DNA from: CAWUIH01 sp963922495 | GTDB taxonomy: Bacteria; Pseudomonadota; Gammaproteobacteria; Coxiellales; Coxiellaceae | Assembly (NCBI GenBank): GCA_963922495.1 | Contig: CAWUIH010000012.1 | Span: 1-39,221, forward strand | Length of the DNA: 39,221 bases | Direction: 5' to 3' | The notes under the pieces: model-generated | What the model saw: the letters and a program-made list of their open reading frames with translations, nothing else | Database searches by the model: none | Told to the model about the DNA's origin: nothing | Made by a program: the position numbers and the translations under genes | Shown here: positions 1 through 8,582 of the stretch, piece by piece | How the letters are laid out: each line of letters starts with the position of its first letter | How positions within the stretch are numbered: position 1 is the first letter of the stretch

Positions 1-1121
1 TGTTTGTCTTCTTTTTTTTCAGGTGGCTTTCCTGGTCTTCCCACTGAGAGATTTGTTAAATCGATTGTTAACGCTTCTCGTAGTTTATCAAGGTATGCAA
101 CAGCCTTGTTTTTCAGTTGATCGGTAATAGCAATATTCGGAGCTTGATGTTCTGCTTTGTCACGCTTTGAATCTCCATGGTTGGGGGACGTTTGTGTTTC
201 CTGTCTTCTCTCTGGGCTCTTATTAGTAGAGGGTGTGTTTGCTGCAGGATATTTTGCTGTAGCTGTTAACCGTAGAATGGCTTCAGCAGTATATTGTTGC
301 GGGTCTATCTCTTTAGAAAAAGTGAGTGGTTTTGACTTTTGTTCTCCCGAACCTTCTTTTATAGAGTCTTGTAATGACCTTATATCGTTTGAAATTTCTT
401 TTTTAATGGACTGACAATATCGCTTTACTGCGTCAGGTGATACTATGTCACCTATCTTTTGTTTCAGCTCAGAACGTATTTGCTGTAACCGAATTGTTTC
501 TGTTTTGATGATTGCAGAATCTGGTGTGGTGTCGCTTTTGAGTTTGATGGTACTGAGAAGTTCCATAAACCAATGTCTTAGTGCGCGATAATTCTTTTCG
601 TCTGTTATGTTAGTTTGGGTTTTAAACGGTGATATATCTAAGTGTAAAGTCTTAACAAGCTGTGCACGAATTTTTCTGGCGACAGGGTCGTTGGAATTGC
701 TGTAGATAAGAGTATGTAACATTTCCAACACTTGGAAGATGTCGTACAAGCAGATGGTTGGTAGTGCACTTTTGCTGGTAGGTTGTTTGCGATCCCCCAA
801 TTCTGGAGATCTAGAGAATGGCTGGTTTGATGATAAAGCACTGCTTGCGTCAGCAACTAGCGGTTGAGATCCAGCAGATTGTGGGCGTGATGGAGTTGAG
901 AAGGATGCACTTCTTTCGGGTTCGCGTTTTGGTTTTTCAGGAAAACGCTTAAGCGTTTCTGTTAGTCGGTCAACGGTTTCCTTTAAGTCATTATTTTTGA
1001 CTTCTTTCCTACTCGATTCTAAGCGCGATAGCAAAGCTTCTCGCACGTTGCTGATAGCCTCTATTTTTGATGGCATGCCGATGTGGCTTTCGAAATCTTT
1101 AAATTGAGGTAATCTTCTCAT
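1..1121 (-). CDS. Uncharacterised hydrophilic protein, effector-like, C-terminus off the window
   Basis: The frame stays open without a stop from an ATG at 1121 down to the left edge, giving at least 373 residues. A GGAG ribosome binding site sits 7 bases upstream of the ATG. The protein has no signal peptide or membrane segment. It starts MRRLPQFKDFESHIGMPSKI, followed by a charged region with regularly spaced Leu/Ile/Val that may be helical. Residues about 75-125 are rich in Ser, Pro and Gln, residues about 125-290 look globular and helical, and a second Pro/Lys/Glu/Ser-rich region runs from about 310 to the edge. I recognise no domain. The composition, disordered linkers and isolated position, divergent from the next gene, resemble secreted effectors of intracellular gammaproteobacteria, but that is inference. 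The open frame and ribosome binding site make it a credible real gene. Confidence 0.75.
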   Translation of the reverse strand, partial: MRRLPQFKDFESHIGMPSKIEAISNVREALLSRLESSRKEVKNNDLKETVDRLTETLKRFPEKPKREPERSASFSTPSRPQSAGSQPLVADASSALSSNQPFSRSPELGDRKQPTSKSALPTICLYDIFQVLEMLHTLIYSNSNDPVARKIRAQLVKTLHLDISPFKTQTNITDEKNYRALRHWFMELLSTIKLKSDTTPDSAIIKTETIRLQQIRSELKQKIGDIVSPDAVKRYCQSIKKEISNDIRSLQDSIKEGSGEQKSKPLTFSKEIDPQQYTAEAILRLTATAKYPAANTPSTNKSPERRQETQTSPNHGDSKRDKAEHQAPNIAITDQLKNKAVAYLDKLREALTIDLTNLSVGRPGKPPEKKEDK

Positions 1122-1281
1122 GATTTTCTCCGTGACTCTAATCACATTAGATATATTTTATGGTTAACTATTTTACGTTGCCGAGTTTAAAGCTTTATTA
1201 AAATTCAATAGATTATACAAAAAAATATACTATTTTTGTTAACGCCATTCAAACTCAGGTTAGCGTTTAGACGCCTCTAAA

Positions 1282-1311
1282 TTGAAGCAATAGTGCGTTT
1301 TGTGTTAATAT
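1282..1311 (+). promoter_or_regulatory. Candidate sigma-70 promoter for the hibernation factor gene
   Basis: TTGAAG at 1282-1287 is followed after 18 bases by TAATAT at 1306-1311, about 48 bases ahead of the ATG at 1360. This is a consensus match by eye only. The spacer 1122-1359 is shared with the divergent gene on the left. Confidence 0.4.
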
Positions 1312-1359
1312 TAAATTAAGTATAGACCTTATTAGTGTTAATTGATTTCAGAGGTGGTT

Positions 1360-1893
1360 ATGCAGGTGCCGTTACAAATCACGTTAAAAGATATTGCTCG
1401 CACTGAAGCGATAGAACATCGCATTCGTGAAAAAGTCACCAAACTTGAAGTAATTTGCCATAATATCATTTCTTGTCACGTGGTTGCGGAACTCACCAAA
1501 CGTCACCCACATCAGGGGAAACTCTATAACGTTCGTATTCATTTGAATTTACCGGGAAAAGAATTAGTTGTAAATCAGAACGAAGGAAAAGATTTTTATA
1601 ATGCTCTGCGTGATGCGTTTGAGGATATGTATCGTCAATTAGAAAATGTCGAACGAATTCGAGACCGTCATGTAAAAACGCACGCAGTTTTATCGCGGGG
1701 CACTGTGGTTAGAATATTCAAAGATAAGCAATTTGGTTTTATTGCGGATGGGAACGGAAATGAGTTTTATTTTAATGAAAACAGTGTGTTACATCCTGAA
1801 TTTGAGCAATTGGCAGTGGGGGTTAGCGTTGAATTTATTGAAATGATGGGAGAGGATGGCGCGGTTGCTAATCGTATCAGTGTAATCGAATAA
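1360..1893 (+). CDS. hpf: Ribosome hibernation factor (HPF/RaiA family) with C-terminal cold-shock domain
   Basis: Residues 1-105 match the HPF/RaiA (sigma-54 modulation) fold: the start MQVPLQITLKDI, the basic strand around residues 40-65 and the DFYNALRDAFEDMYRQLE helix are typical. Members bind the 30S decoding region and idle ribosomes in stationary phase. Residues 113-177 form a cold-shock/S1-like OB fold, with GTVVRIF, an RNP1-like KQFGFI and an RNP2-like EFYFNE, which should bind single-stranded RNA. The frame extends upstream to a TTG at 1342, but the ATG at 1360 is chosen because GAGGTGG (1351-1357) lies just ahead of it and it gives the usual family start. The gene stands alone, divergent from the left-edge gene. 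Fold assignment of both halves is firm; whether it dimerises ribosomes or stalls them as 70S is not visible. Confidence 0.9.
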   Translation: MQVPLQITLKDIARTEAIEHRIREKVTKLEVICHNIISCHVVAELTKRHPHQGKLYNVRIHLNLPGKELVVNQNEGKDFYNALRDAFEDMYRQLENVERIRDRHVKTHAVLSRGTVVRIFKDKQFGFIADGNGNEFYFNENSVLHPEFEQLAVGVSVEFIEMMGEDGAVANRISVIE

Positions 1894-1924
1894 TGTTAGA
1901 ACTTTTTGTTGAAGCAGTTTTTCT

Positions 1925-1957
1925 AATAACAGACTGGTAAATTTCTGGTTTGTTATT
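1925..1957. terminator. Weak hairpin between convergent hpf and punA
   Basis: AATAACAGAC (1925-1934) pairs with GTTTGTTATT (1948-1957) over ten pairs with one G-T wobble. No T-run follows on either strand, so intrinsic termination is uncertain. Confidence 0.3.
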
Positions 1958-2050
1958 GGTAAACGCCGTTCAACTCGTTAACAATTTAATTTTTTGGTAA
2001 GCTTTTAAGCTGAGTCAGTTTGATGATTAAAATTTCACAAATCGATAACC

Positions 2051-2875
2051 TCATTCCTTCGAAAAATTTTCAATAAAAGTGAGTATTAATCGTGTTAGTT
2101 TGTCGGCAGCAGCAGTTGCGTTATCTACTGTTTCTTGATGCGATAAATCTTGTCCTGTCATTCCGGCGGCTAAGTTAGTGACGACAGAGATAACGAGAAC
2201 ACGCATCTGACAATGTCGCGCGACGATTACTTCTGGTATGGTCGACATACCCACTAAATCCGCTCCCCACTGACGAAATGCATTGATTTCTGCTGGTGTT
2301 TCAAAAGCTGGACCAATAGTGCCAATGTAGACGCCCTCTGAAAGTCGAATGTTCAAAGAATGCGCTATGCGCTGCATTTTTTTTCTTAGGTCCACGTCGT
2401 ACGCTGTTTGCATGGATAAAAATCGTGGTCCAAACTCTTCTTCGTTCGGCCCTACAAGTATGCTTTGAAATTGAAAATTAATGTGATCTTTGACTAGTGA
2501 TAGGCTTCCTGGGGGGATTTCTGCGTGCAGCGATCCCGCGGCGTTAGTGGCTAGAAAAATTTCACATCCCAGTAAACGTAATGTGCGAATCATTGTTTTA
2601 ATAGTGTGGTGGTGGTTGCCTTCGTAATAATGGACCCGACCTTGGAGGCAAGCGATAGGGTGATCACGCAATGTCCCTAAAATTAAATTTCCGGGATGGC
2701 CTGCGACGGTAGATTTATGAAACCCCGGTAAGTCGTCGTAGGCAATAATCGTGGTATTTTGGATTTGTTGCGCTAATTTTCCTAATCCCGATCCCAATAC
2801 GATCGCAGTATGCGGTGTAAAGTTGGGTCGGCGCTGTCTGATAAGCTGTACTGCAGAGTGTGCGTCTTGAGTCAT
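2051..2875 (-). CDS. punA: Purine-nucleoside phosphorylase (trimeric, PNP family 2)
   Basis: The 274-residue product has the usual length and motifs of the trimeric inosine/guanosine phosphorylases: GSGLG near residue 29 and GRVHYYEG near 79 for phosphate binding, ATNAAGSL near 110, an FETPAE segment and GMSTIPEVIVARHC near 210, which closes the purine site. It splits purine nucleosides with phosphate into base and ribose-1-phosphate for purine salvage in the cytoplasm. The start at 2875 is the only reasonable ATG. It begins two bases after the stop of the upstream DUF47 gene, so the two are probably co-transcribed although their functions are not obviously linked. Both release or handle phosphate-related substrates, but that link is speculative. 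Confidence 0.93.
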   Translation of the reverse strand: MTQDAHSAVQLIRQRRPNFTPHTAIVLGSGLGKLAQQIQNTTIIAYDDLPGFHKSTVAGHPGNLILGTLRDHPIACLQGRVHYYEGNHHHTIKTMIRTLRLLGCEIFLATNAAGSLHAEIPPGSLSLVKDHINFQFQSILVGPNEEEFGPRFLSMQTAYDVDLRKKMQRIAHSLNIRLSEGVYIGTIGPAFETPAEINAFRQWGADLVGMSTIPEVIVARHCQMRVLVISVVTNLAAGMTGQDLSHQETVDNATAAADKLTRLILTFIENFSKE

Positions 2876-2877
2876 GA

Positions 2878-3558
2878 TTAATGTGCCATTAAAATTTGTA
2901 GGCGATTACCAACTTTTTGGGCATGATCAGCGATGCTGCCCATGAGTTCAATAATCTTATACATAAAAATAACGTCAATAGGAGGCAATTGTTTCTCAAG
3001 TTGAAACAGCTTGCGCCTGATGGTAATTTGCATAGTATCTGTTTTATGCTCAATCTCATCGAGATCACTCAGCATACTAAAAACTATTGTTGTTTCTCGA
3101 CCTCGAAAGCCGGTTTCGAGTAGTTGATCTAATTCGTCAATAGTTTCCGTGGCTTTTTTTGCAGCGGCGATGCATCGATTGAGAAAATCTTTGATACTGA
3201 CACAGATGCTATCTGGAAACTGCATATGACGGCCGAGCATAATACCGGATATGTCTTGCGCGATATCTGGAAGCGACTCTTGTTCTTTCAACAGTTCAAG
3301 TAAGTCAACTCGTGGCACAGGCAAAAACAAACCTTTCGGGAGGTGTGTTCTAACATCACGTTTTAAATTATCGGCATCTTGTTCAAGATCGTTTATTTTG
3401 TGATGCAATTCGTTTGCTGTGTCCCAATCTTGAGAAACGCTAGCCTGATAGAATGGTCGTAAAACCTCAACGCAAGCGAATGCTTTTTCCATATGGCGCT
3501 GAATCGGTCTTATCGGGGATCGCCCGAACATGTCAATCACAGAGGTTTGTTTTAACAT
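2878..3558 (-). CDS. DUF47 / PhoU-like protein (TIGR00153 family), partner of PiT transporters
   Basis: The protein is all-helical with the DUF47 pattern: FGRSPIRPIQRHMEKAF at the start, ELHHKINDLEQDAD near residue 52 (acidic metal-binding helix), and DEIEHKTDTMQ near 168. Family members resemble PhoU, bind metal clusters and usually sit beside PiT-type phosphate transporters as presumed regulators. An in-frame ATG at 3603 would add 15 residues; the ATG at 3558 is preferred because MLKQTSVIDMFGRSP fits the family start better, but none of the starts has a strong ribosome binding site. The phosphate transporter gene lies across a 486-base spacer in the opposite direction, whereas in most genomes the pair is co-directional. 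That spacer holds an inverted copy of the 167-bp repeat. Confidence 0.85.
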   Translation of the reverse strand: MLKQTSVIDMFGRSPIRPIQRHMEKAFACVEVLRPFYQASVSQDWDTANELHHKINDLEQDADNLKRDVRTHLPKGLFLPVPRVDLLELLKEQESLPDIAQDISGIMLGRHMQFPDSICVSIKDFLNRCIAAAKKATETIDELDQLLETGFRGRETTIVFSMLSDLDEIEHKTDTMQITIRRKLFQLEKQLPPIDVIFMYKIIELMGSIADHAQKVGNRLQILMAH

Positions 3559-3679
3559 GAAAATAGTATAGGCAAAGGCGCTCCTCAACACAACCATCCT
3601 CAATACATCGGCGATTGACTACTTATTTTTTATGAATTTTTTTAAGCAATAGTTTGAACAATACAAAACGAAGTCTATC

Positions 3680-3846
3680 AACCTAGAAAAAGCGGTTGAG
3701 CGCGATTAAATGGTATAACAGATTGATAGAGATCGTGTAATAAAAATTATCGCAGTCACCTTGTTGGTGATGAGAAGAATTTTTATATAGCGAGATAAGT
3801 CAAGAGGGTATGCCAGAAATCGTGATCCAACTGCTTTTTCTAGGTT
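3680..3846 (-). repeat. 167-bp inverted-repeat element, copy A (opposite orientation to B, C and D)
   Basis: This copy matches the reverse complement of the elements at 18867, 25712 and 30001 along its whole length. It starts AACCTAGAAAAAGCGGTTG and ends with the reverse complement of AACCTAGAAAAAGCAGTTG, so the termini are near-perfect inverted repeats. Read in the other orientation, the middle holds TCACCAACAAGGTGA, a five-base-pair hairpin. No open frame of note crosses it and no clear target duplication flanks it. It lies between divergent DUF47 and pit genes. The remaining parts of the spacer, 3559-3679 and 3847-4044, are AT-rich and show no gene. Confidence 0.9.
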
Positions 3847-4044
3847 AAGTACTGAAAAAAATGCTTCATGCCATATTGAATGAAAGTGACAGTTACATCG
3901 TAAACGTTTTTAGTGAGTTTGCAACAATATCAGTTGATTGGAAATTTCACTATCGTTAAACTCTAAATTGCAAAAGATAAGCGATTTTAATTTAACGCTT
4001 GTTAGTTTTTAACCGGCTGAATTTATTGGCGTAATGAGTATATT

Positions 4045-5298
4045 ATGGAACATGCACAACTTTATATCGTATTAGCGGTGATTTTTGCTTTCTTTATGGC
4101 TTGGGGTGTTGGCGCTAATGATGTAGCGAATGCCATGGGAACTTCGGTGGGGTCCAAAGCAATTACAATTAACCAGGCCATAATCATTGCTGCAGTTTTT
4201 GAGGCGCTTGGAGCGTTGCTGGCTGGTGGGCAGGTTACAGAGACGATTCGTGGGCATATTATCGATGCTCAATATTTCCAACATGATCCTCAATTGTTGA
4301 TTTATGGAATGCTGGCTTCTCTGCTAGCGGCCGGTTCGTGGTTGTTGATTGCTACTTCGTTTGGTTGGCCAGTTTCTACTACACACAGTATTGTGGGGGC
4401 GGTGATTGGTTTTGGGGTTGTGGAATTGGGTGTTAAAGCTATTTATTGGACGGAGGTGGTTGATATTGTTTTAAGTTGGATAGTAACGCCTATCATCGCC
4501 GGTTGTGTGGCCTTCTTATTATTTCGCAGTGTGCAGATAGTAATTTTTGATAATGGACGGCCTATTCACAGAGCCAAACGTTTTGTACCGGTTTATATCT
4601 TTCTGGTGGCGTTTGTCATTTCGTTAGTGACACTCCTTAATGGTTTAAAACATTTGGGTCTGCATCTGACGATATTTGAAAGTGCCGCGATATCCGTCGC
4701 ATTTAGCTTTATTATGATGATGCTGGGTTATGTTTTTCTGCGAAATACCAACACCGATGCCGACAAAAGGCCGCATGTTGATTTCAATCAAATTGAGAAA
4801 ATGTTTGGAGTATTAATGGTGTTTACTGCTTGTGCGATGGCATTTGCTCATGGCTCTAACGATGTCGCCAATGCGATTGGTCCACTTTCTGCGATAGTTA
4901 GTATTGTGAAATCAGGTGGGAAAGTATTAGCACATTCGCCAATACCTTTTTGGATCATGGTGTTAGGTGCCGTTGGTATTGTATTGGGCTTGGCGATGTA
5001 TGGCTACAAGGTGATCGGCACCGTCGGCTCTGATATTACCCAGCTCACCCCAAGTCGAGGCTTTGCCGCGCAGTTAGCCACAGCAGGCACTGTGGTGATT
5101 TCTTCTGCTATTGGGTTACCAGTTTCAACAACGCAAACACTGGTAGGTTCGGTTTTGGGAGTTGGAATTGCGCGTGGCATTGGTGCATTGAATTTAGGGG
5201 TAATTCGTAATATTTTCATGTCATGGATAATCACACTACCAGCAGGTGCTGTTTTTTCGATTATGTATTACCATATTTTAAAGTGGATTTTATGCTGA
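4045..5298 (+). CDS. pit: Low-affinity inorganic phosphate transporter, PiT family
   Basis: This 417-residue inner-membrane protein carries the two PiT signature repeats, GANDVANAMGTSVG near residue 23 and AHGSNDVANAIGPL near 270, plus the paired STTHS (about 112) and STTQT (about 353) motifs. The inverted-topology pseudo-symmetry of the family is thus intact. It imports phosphate as a metal-phosphate complex driven by the proton gradient. There are about ten hydrophobic segments, separated by a hydrophilic stretch at 232-255. The start ATG at 4045 lacks a good ribosome binding site. A DUF47 gene, the usual partner, diverges on the left. The gene is complete and ordinary in length for the bacterial short form. 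Confidence 0.93.
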   Translation: MEHAQLYIVLAVIFAFFMAWGVGANDVANAMGTSVGSKAITINQAIIIAAVFEALGALLAGGQVTETIRGHIIDAQYFQHDPQLLIYGMLASLLAAGSWLLIATSFGWPVSTTHSIVGAVIGFGVVELGVKAIYWTEVVDIVLSWIVTPIIAGCVAFLLFRSVQIVIFDNGRPIHRAKRFVPVYIFLVAFVISLVTLLNGLKHLGLHLTIFESAAISVAFSFIMMMLGYVFLRNTNTDADKRPHVDFNQIEKMFGVLMVFTACAMAFAHGSNDVANAIGPLSAIVSIVKSGGKVLAHSPIPFWIMVLGAVGIVLGLAMYGYKVIGTVGSDITQLTPSRGFAAQLATAGTVVISSAIGLPVSTTQTLVGSVLGVGIARGIGALNLGVIRNIFMSWIITLPAGAVFSIMYYHILKWILC

Positions 5299-5672
5299 TC
5301 GCATTTAGATTTGAATAAACTGACATAAAAGAGGGGTAGTTGTTAGCGCTACCCCAAGGCTGATAATCCTTACCATTGAGCTCTTTCCATAGATTTGACT
5401 CACTCCATGAGACAAACTGCATGAAAACATTTCCTTGTCTATTTATCCTTAGATCGAGAGTTATGCCAGTCCTTCGACGTTAACGACAATCTACCATTTT
5501 TTTTATTGTGGACAAGCCTGTTTGAGACTGCAATTATTGATGCCAGCTAACAAAAAAACACATTTCAAATAAAATCAACATGTATTCAATTAATTGCATC
5601 TTCACGGTACTAAAAAAGATTATAAATTTTTTATTTTTATTTAATAAAGCCTACAATTTATTGAGATATTTC
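5299..5672. other. Gene-free spacer between convergent pit and aroE
   Basis: The 374 bases are AT-rich with several homopolymer T and A runs. Apart from a hairpin at 5333-5355 I see no gene, no copy of the 167-bp repeat and no RNA gene. Confidence 0.6.
5333..5355. terminator. Hairpin downstream of pit
   Basis: GGGGTAG (5333-5339) pairs with CTACCCC (5349-5355) around a nine-base loop, 35 bases after the pit stop. There is no T-run after the stem, so it may be a stability hairpin rather than an intrinsic terminator. Confidence 0.45.
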
Positions 5673-6500
5673 TTACATTTTTGACCTGAGATAGGATATG
5701 ACAGAATAAGTTTGTGGTTTGACACCAAACCATAAATTAAAAATTTCTGCATTGTGTTCCACTAACATTCCTAAGCCATCAAATATTTTTTTACTTGCTT
5801 GTCGTGATGCCCAATTGAAAAAAGGGTGAGCGGCAGCACCATAGGAAATGTCATAACAACAGGTATTGTTTCCAATTAACTCTGGTGGTAAAGAGATTTG
5901 TTGATTTTGATGGCCAAGGCTGGTCGTATGAATAATAATATCGTATTTTTTTGGTAAAATGTCACTTAGCGTCACTGAACGTAGCTTTCCCAAGTCACTA
6001 AAAAGTGCCACAAGCTTTTCAGCTTTCGCAACGGTACGGTTTGCAATAAGAATCTGTTTGGGCTTTTTTGCTAAAATAGGTCCAAGGATGCCTTGTGTAG
6101 CACCGCCTGCCCCAATAATTAGAATATCAGCATTTTCGATTGTAATGCTATGATTATTCATTAAATCGTTTACTAGGCCTAAACCATCAAAATTAACGGC
6201 ATAAGTCTTTTTTTTATCTAGAAATTTTAAACCACTTGCTGCTTTGGCTTTATGTGCCTCTGGAGATGCATCGTCGGCGAATTGATACGCTAATTGTTTA
6301 AAAGGAAGTGTGACATTCATTCCTCTACCGTGATTTCGCTGAAAATTTTCAATAGTGAGTTTAAATTTTTTAGTAGAACTGTGGATGCTTTGATAATTTA
6401 GTTTTATGCGAGTTTGTGACGAAAATAATTTGAAAATGAGCGGTGATAGACTGTGTTTAACTGGATTTCCAATCACAGCATATTTATCGAGATTATTCAT
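5673..6500 (-). CDS. aroE: Shikimate dehydrogenase
   Basis: The product reduces 3-dehydroshikimate to shikimate with NADPH in chorismate synthesis. SLSP at 17-20 and NVTLPFK at 62-68 form the substrate pocket, with Lys68 catalytic. NFDG at 103-106 supplies Asp105, GAGGA at 130-134 is the nucleotide-binding loop, and NRT near 155 is the NADP phosphate clamp. Two family positions differ: Phe104 stands where Thr is usual in NTDG, and the late DGLGMLVEQ motif ends in His249 instead of Gln. The catalytic Lys-Asp pair is kept, so the enzyme is probably active. The ATG overlaps the end of dacB by eight bases, indicating translational coupling. Two other shikimate genes, aroK and aroB, lie upstream in the same leftward run. 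Confidence 0.92.
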   Translation of the reverse strand: MNNLDKYAVIGNPVKHSLSPLIFKLFSSQTRIKLNYQSIHSSTKKFKLTIENFQRNHGRGMNVTLPFKQLAYQFADDASPEAHKAKAASGLKFLDKKKTYAVNFDGLGLVNDLMNNHSITIENADILIIGAGGATQGILGPILAKKPKQILIANRTVAKAEKLVALFSDLGKLRSVTLSDILPKKYDIIIHTTSLGHQNQQISLPPELIGNNTCCYDISYGAAAHPFFNWASRQASKKIFDGLGMLVEHNAEIFNLWFGVKPQTYSVISYLRSKM

Positions 6501-7917
6501 TTTGGTAGCTCACCAAAAAATTGCAAATTCGGTCTTCAAGGTAACGATAAGGGTAGTATTTTCCGGTGAAGCCGCTGACCATAATTGAGAAGATTAATAC
6601 TCCATGATGGCGTGTAAACACGTAGCCGGACAGTGCTGACACACCGGTGAGTGTTCCTGTTTTTGCATGAACTCGCCCTGCAATACCACGCATGCGTCCT
6701 GCTAAAGTCCCATCTCGCCCTGAAATGGGCAGTGCGGGAATAAGATATTTCCTAATGGCATTGTTTTTATATGCAAAGTAAAGCAATCGTGAAAATTGTC
6801 GTGGCATTACTAGATTGTAGCGTGATAATCCGGCACCGTCGTTTATTAAATTTTGATGAAAGTTAATGTGTGTTGGAGTAAGAATTTTACGCATTGCATT
6901 TAGGCCATTTTGCCAAGTTCCTTGCCGAGAATAGTAAATTTGGCCAATTTTTTTGAGCAGACTATCTGCTGTCAAATTATCTGATGTTTTTAACATTTCA
7001 GTAACAATCACACTGAGTTGAGGTGATGAGTGACTGGCAAGTATTTGCAAATGTTTCGGTGCATGTTTTGATTGTATGGTGTGTCGATGAGTGATATTAA
7101 CCTGTCCTAAGTTTCGATTAATCAGTACCTTGGCATACTTGATCGGGTCACGAATCGCAAGCGTGCGCTGTTGTCTACCCCATGATTGATTAATGCAGCC
7201 GTGGAGCGTAAATTGATCATGGATATCACTATAAATAGTAAGTGGACATTCGTGTTGATAGGCTTTTGTGGTTATTATACGATTGACAAATTTAATAACT
7301 CCTTTCGGTAGGTTGGTTGTTAACACTGGCTGACGACCAATTTTTTGTGCTGGCATGATATGGATGATAAATCTGTTATGATCAACAATGATCGCATCTA
7401 AGGCTGCTGCGTAGCCATAACTTAAATCACCCCACATCCAGCCTGGCGGATACGGTACTGAATTATAGTCAAAATTATCTATATATATTTGACCCTTAAT
7501 ATGTCGAATGCCTATTTGATGAATTTTTTTAAATAAATTTAACAAATCACTGCGCTGTAATTCGGGATCACCTGAAAATTTAATATACAAATTTCCAACA
7601 AGCGTATGGTTGATGATTTTCCCATCTGTCATTAGCTGTGTTAGAAAACGATAACGTGGTCCGAGATACTGCAAGGCAGTGATTGCGGTGAATAATTTTA
7701 ATGTGCTTGCAGGAGATGAGCGATAATTTGCACGATGGCTGTATATGACTTTGCCGCTATTAATGCTACTGATAACAAGTCCAATGTTAACATTAGGATT
7801 GGCGTTTTTTAGAATAGTATCGATTCCTTTGGATAAGCTATCACCGTAGCAATTAGAAAATAATACTAATGCGAAAATTAAAACTGAAGAAAAAAGATGT
7901 TTCATGCTAATAAACAT
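6493..7917 (-). CDS. dacB: D-alanyl-D-alanine carboxypeptidase/endopeptidase (PBP4 type, peptidase S13)
   Basis: All three penicillin-binding motifs are present: S71-T-L-K74, S312-D-N314 and K419-T-G421, with the large insertion between the first and second that marks class C PBP4 enzymes. At 474 residues it matches the E. coli protein in length. It trims pentapeptides and cuts cross-links in periplasmic peptidoglycan. The N-terminus has a signal peptide; the second ATG (7905) starts at MKHLFSSVLIF, a better secretion signal, and may be the true start, since the first overlaps the upstream gene by 11 bases and neither has a clear ribosome binding site. The run SNC near residue 23 is only a poor lipobox. 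It keeps wall remodelling ability next to a locus where mrcA has decayed. Confidence 0.92.
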   Translation of the reverse strand: MFISMKHLFSSVLIFALVLFSNCYGDSLSKGIDTILKNANPNVNIGLVISSINSGKVIYSHRANYRSSPASTLKLFTAITALQYLGPRYRFLTQLMTDGKIINHTLVGNLYIKFSGDPELQRSDLLNLFKKIHQIGIRHIKGQIYIDNFDYNSVPYPPGWMWGDLSYGYAAALDAIIVDHNRFIIHIMPAQKIGRQPVLTTNLPKGVIKFVNRIITTKAYQHECPLTIYSDIHDQFTLHGCINQSWGRQQRTLAIRDPIKYAKVLINRNLGQVNITHRHTIQSKHAPKHLQILASHSSPQLSVIVTEMLKTSDNLTADSLLKKIGQIYYSRQGTWQNGLNAMRKILTPTHINFHQNLINDGAGLSRYNLVMPRQFSRLLYFAYKNNAIRKYLIPALPISGRDGTLAGRMRGIAGRVHAKTGTLTGVSALSGYVFTRHHGVLIFSIMVSGFTGKYYPYRYLEDRICNFLVSYQNE

Positions 7918-8482
7918 TATCCGAATTGCTATTATGATTTTTTTTAATCATCATTATGATAATTAGTACTGTGATGATAACAACTGGCAAAATGACGATC
8001 CACAGATACTGCATTGCTACAACCAGTGCTAGTGTTAATACCGCAAGGATGATAGCGACTAGAATAAAGATGAAATCAGTGTACAGACCAGCAGAATACA
8101 GCGTCAATGCCAACAACAGAGCGTTGAATATTCCCGCCTGATTTTGATTCAGGGCGTTTTGCTTGATAAATATAGAGATAAAATAAGTAGTTATTAAAAG
8201 TCCTAGCCAATGCAGCACCAATTTTGTAACCGTGACAAAATAATCACTCTGATACGATGCTCTCATATACCAGATTAATCCGATAGACAGTATCATGTCA
8301 ACAGCCGCCATGATACAAGTAAGTATCCAGTAACTGTTGTGATGGATTTTTACGATCAGTACGCTGGCAAAGGCAACCATAAGCATCGCCAGGCTGGTAA
8401 TAAGACGCGCTTTCCAGTGCTTTCGTTGCGTTGTGAGTTGAATGAGGGTGGGTAATGAATCACGGGCCTTCGTTTTTGACAT
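7907..8482 (-). CDS. Hypothetical integral membrane protein
   Basis: This 191-residue protein is not one I can assign to a named family. After a basic cytoplasmic start, MSKTKARDSLP, there are about five to six hydrophobic segments (roughly residues 28-46, 52-72, 85-104, 118-136, 137-156 and 158-178). It ends in a short polar tail rich in Lys, Asn and Ser. A strong AAGGAGA ribosome binding site lies seven bases before the ATG. The gene overlaps dacB by 11 bases at its 3' end, so it is likely translated with it. Its position between a SPOR protein and dacB suggests a role linked to the cell envelope, but this is only context. Confidence 0.75.
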   Translation of the reverse strand: MSKTKARDSLPTLIQLTTQRKHWKARLITSLAMLMVAFASVLIVKIHHNSYWILTCIMAAVDMILSIGLIWYMRASYQSDYFVTVTKLVLHWLGLLITTYFISIFIKQNALNQNQAGIFNALLLALTLYSAGLYTDFIFILVAIILAVLTLALVVAMQYLWIVILPVVIITVLIIIMMIKKNHNSNSDNVY

Positions 8483-8582
8483 GAAATGCTCTCCTTGGTC
8501 TTACGCTAATCGATCGCAGAATAGGTGTCAACTGGATAGCTGGTGGCAATAGAATTTTATACTCAAATTGGTGGCATTATAG

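Noticed and set aside
157..414. 85-codon rightward open frame near the left edge
   Set aside because: It lies inside the continuous leftward frame 1-1121, has no ribosome binding site and its product looks random.
1239..1990. Similar motifs AACGCCATTCAAACTC (about 1240) and AACGCCGTTCAACTC (about 1964) flanking the hpf gene
   Set aside because: Only about 15 bases with a mismatch and a gap, and no further structure; chance is likely.
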